Shown here: one piece after another, positions 18,910 through 28,390 of the stretch | How positions within the stretch are numbered: the first letter of the stretch is position 1 | Layout: each line of letters begins with the position of its first letter | Source of the DNA: JBBITI01 sp963735055 | GTDB taxonomy: Bacteria; Chloroflexota; Dehalococcoidia; Dehalococcoidales; UBA2162 | Length of the DNA: 64,000 nucleotides | Direction of reading: 5' to 3' | Assembly (NCBI GenBank): GCA_963735055.1 | Contig: CAVTJN010000017.1 | Coordinates: forward strand, 1-64,000 | Made by a program: the position numbers and the translations under genes | Notes under the pieces: model-generated | Told to the model about the DNA's origin: nothing | Seen by the model: only the letters and a program-made list of their open reading frames with translations | Databases searched by the model: none

Positions 18910-19728
18910 GTGATAGACAAGGGAATTTTTGACCTTACCGGAAGAACTGTCCTGGTTACCGGGGGAAGCCGCGGTCTCGGCCGGGGGTACGCCGAAGCGG
19001 TTGCCGCGTTCGGGGCCAATGTGGTCATCGCAGCGCGTGCCCAGCACAAGATCGACGAAACTCTGGCGATACTGGCCCAATATGGGGTCAGCACATTGGG
19101 GATATCCGCCGACATGACAAAGGAAGCGGACGTCAGGCGAATGGTCGATGAGACGGTCAAGAAATTTGGCCGGATCGATGTTCTGTTCAACAATGCCGGC
19201 ATTGGTGGGATGCATCGCCCGATACATGAGGAAACCGTTGCCGATTTCGATGTCGTCATCAACACCAATCTCCGAGCGCCCTTCCTCGTCTTGAAACATG
19301 TTCTGCCCGTCATGATCAAGCAGAACAAAGGTTCAATCATCAACACCTCGTCCACTGCCGGTATCCGGGCGGAACTCCCGGAAGTCGCCCCGGTGGCTTA
19401 CTGCGCAGCGAAGGCGGGGATCAACATCATGACTCAGATCGCCGCCCTCGAGTACGCTAAGTACAATATCCGGGTTAATTGCATCGCGCCCGGCATCCAC
19501 CGCTCCGAGATGGGTCGTGATTTTCCCATACCGAAAACACCCCCCACCCCGGAGCAGATCGCCGTCTGGCAGGGAGGGTTCAGGAAAATGCTTGAAGATA
19601 TCCCGATGGGCCGTGGGGGCGAACCTGAAGAACTGGCCGGGGTGGCAGTCCTTCTGGCTTCGGATGCGTCCAGCTACATCACCGGGCAGATCATCCCCCA
19701 GGACGGCGGACGGTCAATCAAACACTAG
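18910..19728 (+). CDS. Short-chain dehydrogenase/reductase
   Basis: This is a classical SDR of about 272 residues: cofactor motif VTGGSRGLGRGYA near residue 14, NNAGIGG near residue 90, catalytic Ser region NTSSTAGI and YCAAKAG (Tyr-x3-Lys) near residue 161, and a C-terminal ITGQIIPQDGG. The likely start is GTG 18910, with AGAGGGAG upstream. It is probably NAD(P)-dependent and acts on an alcohol or ketone. It follows the iron alcohol dehydrogenase but a strong hairpin separates them. Confidence 0.88.
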   Translation: MIDKGIFDLTGRTVLVTGGSRGLGRGYAEAVAAFGANVVIAARAQHKIDETLAILAQYGVSTLGISADMTKEADVRRMVDETVKKFGRIDVLFNNAGIGGMHRPIHEETVADFDVVINTNLRAPFLVLKHVLPVMIKQNKGSIINTSSTAGIRAELPEVAPVAYCAAKAGINIMTQIAALEYAKYNIRVNCIAPGIHRSEMGRDFPIPKTPPTPEQIAVWQGGFRKMLEDIPMGRGGEPEELAGVAVLLASDASSYITGQIIPQDGGRSIKH

Positions 19729-19790
19729 CATTCCGACTCGATGGAACGACTGAAAGAGCGACGGCTCCGCTGATGTCGTTTGTGAAACCG

Positions 19791-19826
19791 CTTTCTCGGT
19801 TACCCCACAAGGGGTAAGCGAGAAAG
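19791..19826. repeat. Inverted repeat after the SDR gene (terminator-like)
   Basis: CTTTCTCG-TTACCCC pairs with GGGGTAA-CGAGAAAG around ACAA, with one unpaired base on each side. There is no T-run. It is likely the 3' boundary of the SDR transcript. Confidence 0.5.
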
Positions 19827-19944
19827 CTAGGCCACAGTCACCACGAACCGTTTGCTCCAAAACGGTTACCTCTTGTTGACGAACACCCGAGATTTATTTT
19901 ATGTCGTTGTCAGGGCAAAGGCGGATCAGAAAGGAGAGTTTGAT

Positions 19945-20976
19945 ATGGCTGATAATTATGACTGGCTTTTTCGGAGACGTGCTATCGGTTCCAAAACGGC
20001 GCCGAACCTTCTTGTTCTCCAACCCCTTGAACGCTCAGACGGGACGGCTGAAGGCAAGCCCAGTGAATCGGCTTATGGCTGGTATCGAAAACTGGCCGCA
20101 GGTCATTGGGGTGTCTTGTTTGTAGAAAACACCACCTGTTCAGATGATCCAAACGAGCGGGGTCACTCACCTAATGGATTTCTGATGACTGAGAGTAATC
20201 TTCCCGAATTCAGGCGGCTGGTTCAGGAGATAAAGGAGATAAGTCCAGAAACGGTTCTGATGATACAACTCAGCACTGGTGCGCCGGGCAATGATCAGGA
20301 AGGAAATAAGAACTTCATGAGTCTGCCTGCCTCGGCGATTAGCCGGTTGCTGGCAAACATGGTAAGAGGTGCCGTTCTGGCAGCTGAAGCCGGTTTCGAT
20401 GGGATGGATCTTAAGCTCTGCCACGGACATCTTACGTTTCAACTCTTGTGTGAGGCGAATAAGAGGCAGGATGAATGGGGCGGAGATACCCTCAGACAGA
20501 GAGCCCGGTTTGCCATAGAAGCAGTTCAAGGGATCAGGAAGGAACTTGCCCATCAGAGAAGAGAAAGATTCATCATCGGTGCTCGGGTTTCCGAGCCCAA
20601 CTTAGCCAACCTGAGGGATATCGTTAATGTCCTGGATAGAGATCTACGTCTGGACTTCATAAATGTTTCTAACTTCCCAGATATGTTCAACGCCGACGCC
20701 ATTTCCGTTCTTACACAGGCGGTGAAGATGATGGAGCCTCAAGCAGCCGTCATTCAAGGTGGCTTCACATCCTATTTAGCCAACCACGGAAACCCTGTTG
20801 AGAAAATGAGACTCGCTCTTCAAACAAGATTAGCCCCGGATTTCGTAAGCTTCGGTCGACAGGCCATTGCGGACCCATTGACGCCCGAGAAACTCAGAAA
20901 CAATCGGTTTGAAGAAATCAATTGGTGTAAGCGATGTAACAGCTGCTTCGCGGCAAAAAGGGTGCAAGCATTATAG
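19945..20976 (+). CDS. Old-yellow-enzyme/NADH:flavin oxidoreductase-type FMN domain protein
   Basis: The product is about 343 residues and covers the TIM-barrel FMN domain seen in 2,4-dienoyl-CoA reductase-like proteins: NLLVLQPLE at the start, the GFDGMDLKLCHGHL segment with the catalytic-site His, QDEWGG, IIGARVS, and FVSFGRQAIADP. It ends just after CKRCNSC, the beginning of the [4Fe-4S] cysteine motif. The FAD/NAD domain of the long family members is therefore missing. ATG 19945 has AAAGGAG eight bases upstream. Codon use looks more AT-rich than its neighbours, a hint of transfer. Substrate unknown. Confidence 0.8.
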   Translation: MADNYDWLFRRRAIGSKTAPNLLVLQPLERSDGTAEGKPSESAYGWYRKLAAGHWGVLFVENTTCSDDPNERGHSPNGFLMTESNLPEFRRLVQEIKEISPETVLMIQLSTGAPGNDQEGNKNFMSLPASAISRLLANMVRGAVLAAEAGFDGMDLKLCHGHLTFQLLCEANKRQDEWGGDTLRQRARFAIEAVQGIRKELAHQRRERFIIGARVSEPNLANLRDIVNVLDRDLRLDFINVSNFPDMFNADAISVLTQAVKMMEPQAAVIQGGFTSYLANHGNPVEKMRLALQTRLAPDFVSFGRQAIADPLTPEKLRNNRFEEINWCKRCNSCFAAKRVQAL

Positions 20977-21320
20977 CGAAGAGATAGGCCACACTGAAGA
21001 AGACGGATTGAAGATGAACTTGGGTGGGCACCCGCCGAGACCGGAGACTATGCAAGAAGAAACGACAGTTCTCTTTGGAGCATGCTGCGCGCAGCAATCC
21101 AGTTCATCTGTGCTTCAGGCCGAGGCTGACTCTCCCATAGTCCACCACGAGCCGACGAACGCGGCGCACGACAACTGCCCTTGCAGCGAGACCTTCCATC
21201 CTCAGGTCCTTGAAAATACGCAGACACGGTGGCAGAATAGGCTGCAAAATCGAAGACGATTGAACCGCGTCGAGGAGGCTGGCTTATGACGCAAGGTGAG
21301 AACCCCAACACAAATAACCG
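20977..21320. other. Intergenic stretch with no supported gene
   Basis: Between the flavoprotein stop and the tRNA remnant I see only shadow frames with atypical composition. Together with the remnant it may be the edge of a former insertion. No terminator or promoter is clear. Confidence 0.3.
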
Positions 21321-21352
21321 ATTGGTCGCAGGTTCGATCCCTGCCGAGCCCA
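21321..21352 (+). pseudogene. 3' end of a tRNA (T-arm plus acceptor strand)
   Basis: GCAGG-TTCGATC-CCTGC forms a perfect 5-bp T-stem with the canonical 7-nt TTCGATC loop (21328-21344), followed by CGAGCCC and a discriminator A (21345-21352). The 5' half is missing: no GGGCTCG acceptor strand, D-arm or anticodon arm lies upstream. Such isolated 3' tRNA ends are typical attachment-site copies left by tRNA-integrating elements. The isotype is unknown. Confidence 0.6.
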
Positions 21353-21554
21353 GAACCGGCGATATTCTGCGCGAGTGTTCGGGATTTCCGCCGAGACCGT
21401 TTCCGGCCTAATTCATTTCGCCGCCGTTAAGGTGGGGGTGAGAATTCACGCACATCCACTGCGTGACGTTTTCGCCGCCAGAATCCGGGATTCCGCAAGA
21501 GGTCCCGCGAGGTACGGCCAAAACGGCTCATTGTTGCTGACACCGCCTACAGAG

Positions 21555-22253
21555 TCATGGCACGTCGTTCAGGGTCACCCAGCCTTCTTTCAATGCTCTG
21601 ACGACCGCCTCGGTACGCGAGCTGACCTGGAGTTTGTTGAAGATGTGGCTGAAGTGCGCTTGTACTGTGCGCAGGCTGAGGACCAGTTTGTCGGCAATGT
21701 CCTGGTTGCTGAGGCCCTGGGTGGCCAGACGCAGGACGTCCAACTCGCGTTCGCTCAGAACCTCCACGGGACGCTGTCGCGGCGCTTTGCCGCCCGCGGG
21801 TACGAAGTGGTTGAGCACCTTCCGGGCGACCGCCGGATGAAGGACCGATTCGCCGGCATGAACGGCGCGAATTGCGGAAACAAGCTCCTGGCCGCGGACG
21901 CTCTTAAGAAGGTAGCCGGCGGCCCCTGCTTCGAGAAGGCTAAAAACGAACTGGTCATCATCGTAGGCACTGAGAACGAGGACCGCAATCTTGGGATAGA
22001 GGGTCTTGATCTGCTTGGTCGCGGAGATACCGTCAACCCGCGGCATTGACACGTCCATGATAACCACGTCCGGGTGCGCAGCGCCGGCCAAACGCACGGC
22101 CTCTTCGCCGTCCGCGGCTTCGGCCAGGACCTCAATGTCTGGTTCTTGCTCGAGTATTTGCCGGGTACCCTCGTGTACCACGGCATGGTCGTCGGCAATC
22201 AGCACTGTGATCTTGTCCATCTCCACCCTGCCTCTTGTTCCAGGCTGACTCAT
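21555..22253 (-). CDS. NarL/FixJ-family response regulator
   Basis: The receiver domain has ADDHAVVHEG, the phospho-acceptor in VVIMDVSMPRVDG and the LLKSVRG Lys; the LuxR HTH has LSERELDVLRLATQGLSNQDIADKL and TVQAHFSHIFNKL. Length is 221-232 residues depending on start: ATG 22253 opens the frame, and an internal ATG at 22220 (giving MDKITVLIADD) better matches family starts. It is divergent from a PAS-domain membrane protein and two small membrane proteins, which may form its signalling unit, but no histidine kinase domain is present nearby. Confidence 0.9.
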   Translation of the reverse strand: MSQPGTRGRVEMDKITVLIADDHAVVHEGTRQILEQEPDIEVLAEAADGEEAVRLAGAAHPDVVIMDVSMPRVDGISATKQIKTLYPKIAVLVLSAYDDDQFVFSLLEAGAAGYLLKSVRGQELVSAIRAVHAGESVLHPAVARKVLNHFVPAGGKAPRQRPVEVLSERELDVLRLATQGLSNQDIADKLVLSLRTVQAHFSHIFNKLQVSSRTEAVVRALKEGWVTLNDVP

Positions 22254-22466
22254 GATAGCTCATTTTGGGATGACACTCAACGTGGTAGGGGGGCTCTCAT
22301 AAGCATTACTACTTACGGCACCAAGTCACGCTGCTGGTAACGACTCTCATCGGAATTACGCGTTTTTCGGGGGTGGTGGTTAAGTGCCCAAGCGGAAGGC
22401 GGGCGGGGCGGCGGGTGATACGCTGAAGGGACAAATGGGACGCGATGCTCCGCGGAGGGCAGAAAG

Positions 22467-22625
22467 ATGGATTGGACGTTCGTATTAGCTCTCGTCATAG
22501 CGGTCCCGTTGATTCTGTTTCCGGCAGCTTTCATCTGGTTTTTGAATGTTGGCGGCCTTTTTGCGGCCTACCGGGTAGCCAGAGAGAAGCGGACAGTGGC
22601 GAAAAGAGAGCCCGCGGTTAAATGA
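22467..22625 (+). CDS. Small single-span membrane protein (52 residues)
   Basis: ATG 22467 has GGAGG eight bases upstream. The product begins MDWTFVLALVIAVPLIL, continues as one long hydrophobic helix to about residue 36 and ends with a basic tail (AREKRTVAKREPAVK), so the N-terminus should face outside. It lies 45 bp upstream of the PAS-domain membrane protein on the same strand. I do not recognise a family. The small size and anchoring suggest a regulatory or accessory role, which is inference. Confidence 0.5.
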   Translation: MDWTFVLALVIAVPLILFPAAFIWFLNVGGLFAAYRVAREKRTVAKREPAVK

Positions 22626-22670
22626 CGGCCTGCCGCCAGAGCGGGGCAGACGCCAGCCTGAGGTAAGCGG

Positions 22671-23432
22671 ATGGCTAACGTGAACCGAGACGCGGGCAGC
22701 GCCGGGATCAAGAGTAGCGAATTCTTCCATCTTGCGGTCGTGGGACTGATGCTGGTGTCCTGCGGCCTTTTTTATTACGGTGGAGAGATCGTTGATTTCT
22801 TTGGCTGGGATGGGATGCGGTGGGGGATGTTCTACGTCGTGCACGACGTCCACCGCCTGCTCTTTCTGGCGCCGGTCCTCTACGTGGCCCATGTGTTCGG
22901 AGTGCGGGCAACCATCATCACCGCTATCGTCTCGGCCGGCGTTGTGATGCCACGCGCTCTGTTCTTCTCCCCCTACCCCGACCCCCTGGTGCGCATGGTG
23001 TTGTCCATGGCCATTGTCGGTGCCATGGGCTACCTGACGGCTAGAAACCGTCGTGAAACCAGGCAGCGCCGCTATGTTGAGGAGCTGCTGCAGAACGAAC
23101 GGGATACGCTTTCGGGCATATTGGACCGGATGCCGAACGGCGTGCTGATCGTGGGCCCGGACTATCGAGTCCGCTTCGCGAACCCGGTCATGAGGCGCGA
23201 ATTTGGCGTTTCCGTCGGCTCCCGGTGCTACCGCAGTATGTACGAATTCGACGGCCCATGTCCGGACATATGCCGCCTGCCACTGGTGATTGGGGGCTCC
23301 GTGGAAAGCTGGCAATACGTCTTCCCGGATGGCCGCTCGTACGAGGTGGTGGCGTCGCCATTCCTTGACCGGGACGGTGTTGTGTGCCAACTGGCGACTT
23401 ACAGGGACCTTTCGGCAGGTCTGGGTATCTGA
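22671..23432 (+). CDS. Membrane-anchored PAS-domain sensor without kinase domain
   Basis: The 253-residue protein has an N-terminal membrane region of about four segments (residues 20-125), a short charged linker (RNRRETRQRRYVEELLQNERDTL) and one PAS domain (LDRMPNGVLIVGPDYRVRFANPVMRREFG). It stops where a histidine kinase domain would normally follow. A CYRSMYEFDGPCPDIC stretch contributes three cysteines and could bind a cofactor. It may signal to the divergent response regulator only with another kinase, or act as a partner protein. Confidence 0.75.
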   Translation: MANVNRDAGSAGIKSSEFFHLAVVGLMLVSCGLFYYGGEIVDFFGWDGMRWGMFYVVHDVHRLLFLAPVLYVAHVFGVRATIITAIVSAGVVMPRALFFSPYPDPLVRMVLSMAIVGAMGYLTARNRRETRQRRYVEELLQNERDTLSGILDRMPNGVLIVGPDYRVRFANPVMRREFGVSVGSRCYRSMYEFDGPCPDICRLPLVIGGSVESWQYVFPDGRSYEVVASPFLDRDGVVCQLATYRDLSAGLGI

Positions 23433-23541
23433 CTGAACTCGCGGGACCGGACCTCTGGACCGCTCTGTCACTGGCGACCGGGTACCTGCGTCGACTATAA
23501 TGTCTCCCGTTCGTGGGACCTTTAGATGGCGGGACGGGTCA

Positions 23542-23754
23542 GTGGATTTCGAAAGGGTTTTCGGTCTGGTCCTGTTCGGCGTTCTTCACTGGGTCCTGGC
23601 ACTGATGCTGGTGCAGGACCTCGCGGAAAGAAAACACGTCTTGGGAGGGCACAAGGCTCCCTGGGCCGCGGTTATTTTGTTGATTACCTTTCTAGGGTCG
23701 CTAGTCTACTTGTTGTGTCATCCGGCGATTTTCACCGAAAGAAACGAACGGTGA
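23542..23754 (+). CDS. PLDc_N-like small membrane protein
   Basis: The product is about 70 residues with two membrane segments around DLAERKHVLGGHKAPWAAVILL, the conserved block of the phospholipase D N-terminal (PLDc_N) small membrane family, and ends LLCHPAIFTERNER. The likely start is GTG 23542; an upstream ATG at 23500 would add 14 residues without membrane character. It is on the same strand as the PAS protein. The function of stand-alone PLDc_N proteins is not established. Confidence 0.6.
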   Translation: MDFERVFGLVLFGVLHWVLALMLVQDLAERKHVLGGHKAPWAAVILLITFLGSLVYLLCHPAIFTERNER

Positions 23755-23805
23755 AGCCGCCGGGTACCCTCCTCAATGGGGAAGCAGGGGCACCGACCAC
23801 CGCTG

Positions 23806-24096
23806 CTATTTCACTCGGACTGGTTTCGCTGCCAGAGTAGCTGACCAGGCCCGGATCTTGTAGCCTGCCACGATCACTAAACTGCCGAGGCCGGCCAGTG
23901 GCAGGAATATGATGTAGGCCAGGCCGGCTAACGGTCCGAGCACAAGAACGACACCAACCGGGACCCGGGCGTATTCAGTCGACGCAGTCCCGGGCAAGAC
24001 GGCGTCATCCGTCCGTCCAAAAGACACCAACTGCCCGGTCTTAAGATCCACGTAGGCGCCGCCCCTGACTTGCTCCCCTCCGGTATGCTTCTTCAT
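23806..24096 (-). CDS. Small membrane protein of unknown function
   Basis: The 96-residue protein starts at an ATG with GGAGG six bases upstream. It has a polar N-terminal 45 residues followed by two hydrophobic glycine-rich segments (VGVVLVLGPLAGLAYIIF and LAGLGSLVIVAGY) and a basic tail. I do not recognise it. It is convergent with the PLDc_N-like gene and is not obviously in an operon. Confidence 0.55.
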   Translation of the reverse strand: MKKHTGGEQVRGGAYVDLKTGQLVSFGRTDDAVLPGTASTEYARVPVGVVLVLGPLAGLAYIIFLPLAGLGSLVIVAGYKIRAWSATLAAKPVRVK

Positions 24097-24552
24097 CTCC
24101 CTACCTCCTTAGACCACTCGGACCTCCGCTGCACGACGCCCTCATCCCAACAGCGGCCGTGTGTCCTGGCTTCGGCATTCACCCGCAAATGATACGGTAA
24201 TGCCCGTGCCGGGAAAATCACGGGTACGTTAACCGCACCATGCCAGGGCATTCATTACTATTATTATAGGGTATCCTGTCAACAATTACCGGGGCGAATA
24301 TGATGTCTACGACGCAGCAAGGGCCTCAATTCCGAGACTGTCAACCCTGTCACCAGGGCCGATAGCTGTCGGTATATCGTACTTTAGTACAATATGTGGT
24401 AGGTAATTATATGGTATACACTGTGGTCGATAATACTTACTCCCCGTATTGATGTAAGTAAATGCACTGTAGGTATAGGCAGACGTGCCCTGCGTACGAC
24501 CTATCGCACAAGGGCGGGCAGAGGTGCACGATACCTCCATCCATGAAAAGGG
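24097..24552. other. AT-rich intergenic region upstream of formate dehydrogenase
   Basis: This is the most AT-rich stretch in the window and separates a divergent small gene from the fdn cluster. It should hold promoters for both. I see small palindromes such as TACTTTAGTA but no convincing -35/-10 pair and no copy of the cofactor riboswitch. No coding frame is supported. Confidence 0.4.
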
Positions 24553-27500
24553 GTGAATGCATTGAGTGAGCTAAGCCGGAGACAGTTTTTCCAGGCGGGT
24601 GGGGCGGGGTTGGGGGCGCTTCTTCTCCTTCGGGCCACGAGTGGGCAGGCACAAGCCGCATCTGCGCCCCTTCCCCTGAAGAAGCGAATCGGAGAGAAGA
24701 CGAGCATCTGCGCCTACTCCGCGGGGGGATGCGGCATCCTGGTCGCCAGCGAAGGGGACAAGCTGGTTAGTATCGAAGGCGACCCGGACCATCCCATCAA
24801 CCGGGGGGCGCTGTGTTCCAAGGCGCAGAGCCTGTTCCAGATGAGAACGGTCGACGGAAAGCTGAATCCGAGACGTCTCACCAGCGTGCTCTACCGGGCC
24901 CCGAACAGCAGCGTCTGGGAAGAAAAGACATGGGATTGGGCCCTGTCCGCCATTGCCGCCAGGGTGAAGAAGACCCGCGACGCCTCATTTATTGAGAAGG
25001 ACAAAGACGGCGTTGCCGTGAACCGGACTGAGGCGATCGCCCAGCTTGGCGGCTCGGCATGCGACAACGAGGAAGCCTACCTTATTTCCAAGATGAACCG
25101 CGGTCTGGGACTGGTGTATACGGAAACGCAGGCTCGCATATGACATTCCGCCACGGTCGCCGGTCTGGCGGAGAGCTTCGGTCGGGGCGCAATGACCAAT
25201 CACTGGACCGATATCGGCAACGCTGATGTTATCCTGATCATGGGATCAAACGCTGCCGAAAACCACCCGATTTCTTTTCACTGGGTCACCAAGGCCATGG
25301 AGAAGGGGGGCACCCTCATTCATGTTGACCCGCGCTTCACACGCACCTCGGCCAGGGCGAACATCTACGCGCCCATCCGGTCAGGGACGGACATCGCTTT
25401 TCTGGGCGGCATGATCAAGTACATTGTCGAGGACATTGAGAAGAGCCCGCAGAACTACAACATGCAATACCTGCGGGAATACACCAACGCCGGCTGGCTG
25501 ATAAGCACCAAGTACAGTTTCAGCGATGGCATATTCTCGGGGTATGACGCCGGGACACGGACCTATAAGGACAAGTCGGGGTGGCTTTACCAGGTTGACG
25601 ACAAAGGGATTCCCAAACGCGATCTGACCTTCGCCGATCCGGCGTGCGTCTTCCAGTTGCTCAAGAAGCATTATTCCCGCTATGACACTGATACCGTGTC
25701 CAAGGTGACCGGGACCCCCGAGGATTCACTGCTCCAGGTGTACAAGGCATTCGCTTCGAGCGGCGCCTCGACCAGGGCGGGTACGATCCTCTACGCCATG
25801 GGCACGACGCAACACACGGTGGGCAGCCAGAACGTTCGTGCCTATTCGGTCATCCAGTTGCTGCTGGCCAATGTGGGCATTGCCGGCGGCGGCATTAATG
25901 CCCTGCGGGGTGAATCGAACGTACAGGGCGCCACCGACCATGCCTTGCTGTTCCAGTACATCCCGGGATACCTGCCGGTGCAGAGCACGGCCCACCCGAC
26001 GCTGGCGAAGTACATGGAAGCCATCACGCCGAAGACCAGCGACCCCCGGAGCGGTAACTGGAAACAACACCAGCCCAAGTACATGACGAGCATGCTCAAG
26101 GCCTGGTACGGCGATGCCGCCACCAAAGACAATGAGTTTGCCTACCAGTATCTTCCCAAGATTCAGGCCGGAGTGAACTACTCCTTCATCGCACTGTTTG
26201 AAGCGATGGAAAAAGGCACCGTGAAAGGGTTGATCGCCTGGGGCCAGAACCCGGCGGTAGGCGGCCCCAACTCAAATGCGGAACGCAAGGCCCTGGAGAA
26301 GCTGGAATGGATGGTTGCCGCCGATCTCTGGGAAACCGAGACGGCAGCCTTCTGGAAGCGACCCGGGGTCGACCCCACGACGATACACACCGAGGTATTT
26401 CTGCTGCCTGCCTGCGCCTCCTATGAAAAAGAAGGCAGTGTTTCCAACAGCGGACGATGGATACAGTGGCGGTACAAGGCCGTTGAGCCGCCGGGGGACG
26501 CCGAGGACGACCTCTGGATCGTCAGCCATCTCATGGACAAGATCCGCGCCGCCTATGCCAAAGATGGCGGCCCCAACGCCGATGCCGTCACTAAACTCAC
26601 CTGGAACTATGGAGAGCACCCCGATCCGAAACAGGTTGCTAAAGAGATAAACGGCTACGACCTGGCAACGGGCAAACTGATGGCCAATTTCATTGCCCTC
26701 AAGGATGATGGGACAACCTCGTGTGGTAACTGGCTGTTCTCCGGCAGCTTTACCGAAGCCGGCAACATGATGGCCAGGCGCGATTTCAAGGACAACTCGA
26801 CCATCGGGCTGTATTCGAACTGGGCGTGGAGTTGGCCGGTTAACCGCCGCATCATCTACAACCGGGCCTCGGTTGACCTAACCGGCAAGCCGTTCGACGC
26901 CAAGCGTCCGGTGGTGATATGGGATGCCGCCAACAAGAAGTGGACCGGCGATGTGATCGATGGGTTTGGCACCACCGGGCCGACCCTTTACCCCTTCATT
27001 ATGCTCGCCGATGGCGTGGGGCATCTCTTCGGGGTCGGGGGCATGGCCGATGGGCCCTTCCCCGAGCATTACGAACCATGGGAGAGTCCCGTCAAGAACG
27101 TCGTTGTCGGGTACCGACTTGAACCCGGCAGCGAAGGTCTGGAGACCCCAGGAACTGGGCACGGTGGACAAATATCCTTATGTGGGCACCACTTATCGGG
27201 TCAGCGAGCACTGGCAGGCGGGTTCCATGACGCGTAACCTGCCATGGCTGGCCGAACTGATGCCCGAAATGTTTGTCGAAATAGACGAAGAGTTGGCCTC
27301 CGAAAAGGGCATTCGCAACGGCGACAAGACGATCGTCGTGGGCGCACGTGGTCAGATCAGCGCCGTGGCCGTCGTGACCAAACGGCTTAAGCCCATGACG
27401 GTTAACGGGAAGGTCGTCCATACCGTAGGACTCCCATGGCATTTCGGGTACCAGGGGTTAATCAAGGGCGATAGCGCCAACGTCCTGACGCCCTATATCG

Positions 27501-27562
27501 GCGACGCCAATACCACCATCCCCGAGTACAAGGCTTTCCTGGTTAACATAAGGAGGGTATAG
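24553..27562 (+). CDS. fdnG: Formate dehydrogenase-N-type catalytic subunit, selenocysteine-containing (one frameshift)
   Basis: The Tat signal (LSRRQFFQAGG) predicts export with bound cofactors. The N-terminal [4Fe-4S] motif reads CAYSAGGCG with a distal Cys in GALCSK. The frame meets TGA at 25141, in the context TQARI-TGA-HSATVAGLAESFGRGAMTNHW, which matches the Sec region of E. coli FdnG. Downstream are the Mo/W-bis-MGD domain blocks and a C-terminal binding domain (VYRVSEHWQ-type YRVSEHWQAGS). A one-base insertion near 27106 shifts the last 150 residues. Total is about 1003 residues against 1015 in FdnG. Start may be TTG 24562, better spaced from AAGGGG than GTG 24553. Confidence 0.9.
25148..25171 (+). 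promoter_or_regulatory. SECIS-like hairpin after the UGA codon of fdnG
   Basis: CCGCCA (25148-25153) pairs with TGGCGG (25166-25171), with an inner CGG/CCG stem and a small loop rich in G and T. It begins five bases after the in-frame TGA, the position where bacterial SelB-binding elements lie. The fold is read by eye. Confidence 0.5.
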
Positions 27563-27565
27563 GCA

Positions 27566-28390
27566 ATGACCGAAAAAGCGATACTCTTCGATACGACCAA
27601 GTGCATTGCCTGTCGCGCCTGCCAGGTCGCGTGCAAGCAGTGGAACGACCTCAGCGGCGTCACCACCACCTGTCGCGGTTCCTATGAGAACCCCCCCGAC
27701 CTCTCCTCCCAGACCTGGCTCAAGATCAAATTCACCGAAGTTGAAAACAGCGGACGGGTTGACTGGGTCTTTTCCCGGCAGGCGTGCATGCATTGTACCG
27801 ATGCTGCTTGCGTCAAGGTGTGTCCGCCCAAGGCCCTCACCCACCACGAGTCGGGCATGGTCGTCTATGATAAGAGCCTTTGTACCGGGTGCGGCTACTG
27901 CGTCGATGCCTGCCCGTTCAACGTGCCCCGCAGCAACCGCAATCTGATCACCGGTGTGGCCAAGATGGACAAGTGCACCATGTGCACCAGCCCGGGGCTG
28001 GACCGGATCGGCAACGGTTACACTCCCGCGTGTGTTAAGACCTGCCCCCCGACCGCCCTCGAGTTTGGAGACCGCGACGCCCTCGTCGTGACCGCCAAGG
28101 CGAGAGTTACGGCGCTTCAACAAAAAGGGTTCTCCAAGGCGTCCCTGTATGGCGAAAACGAGCTTGGCGGGCTCCACGTGCTCTACGTTCTGAACGATTC
28201 GCCGCAAGTGTATGGGTTGCCCGTCAATCCGAAGATCTCGGGGGTCACCTACGCATGGCAAGACGTAATACAACCGATGGGTATGATACTGGGTGGCCTG
28301 ACCGTCGTAGGACTGGGCTTGAATTTCATGGTGGCCCGTGAAGCCAAACTAGGGCGGGAGCGGCGGCACCGTGTCGCCAAGGAGGCATGA
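27566..28390 (+). CDS. fdnH: Formate dehydrogenase iron-sulfur (beta) subunit
   Basis: The 274-residue ferredoxin-like electron-transfer subunit has four cysteine clusters: CIACRACQVAC near residue 13, CMHCTDAACVKVC, CTGCGYCVDAC and CTMCTSPG with a final CVKTC. A single C-terminal membrane helix (PMGMILGGLTVVGLGLNFMV) anchors it, as in FdnH. It starts four bases after fdnG with GGAGGG upstream and overlaps the next gene by four bases. It carries electrons from the molybdenum or tungsten site to the cytochrome b subunit. Confidence 0.92.
   Translation: MTEKAILFDTTKCIACRACQVACKQWNDLSGVTTTCRGSYENPPDLSSQTWLKIKFTEVENSGRVDWVFSRQACMHCTDAACVKVCPPKALTHHESGMVVYDKSLCTGCGYCVDACPFNVPRSNRNLITGVAKMDKCTMCTSPGLDRIGNGYTPACVKTCPPTALEFGDRDALVVTAKARVTALQQKGFSKASLYGENELGGLHVLYVLNDSPQVYGLPVNPKISGVTYAWQDVIQPMGMILGGLTVVGLGLNFMVAREAKLGRERRHRVAKEA

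Noticed and set aside
20909..21289. Plus-strand frame of 126 codons after the flavoprotein
   Set aside because: It overlaps the end of the flavoprotein, has no ribosome site and reads as low-quality sequence without domain pattern.
22485..23471. Long minus-strand reading frame (328 codons) opposite the PAS protein
   Set aside because: The plus strand codes for a clear membrane and PAS protein with a family match; the minus frame is His/Pro-rich shadow sequence.
24263..24282. TTGACA and TATAAT on the minus strand upstream of the small gene at 24096
   Set aside because: The hexamers are only 8 bp apart, too close for a sigma-70 promoter.
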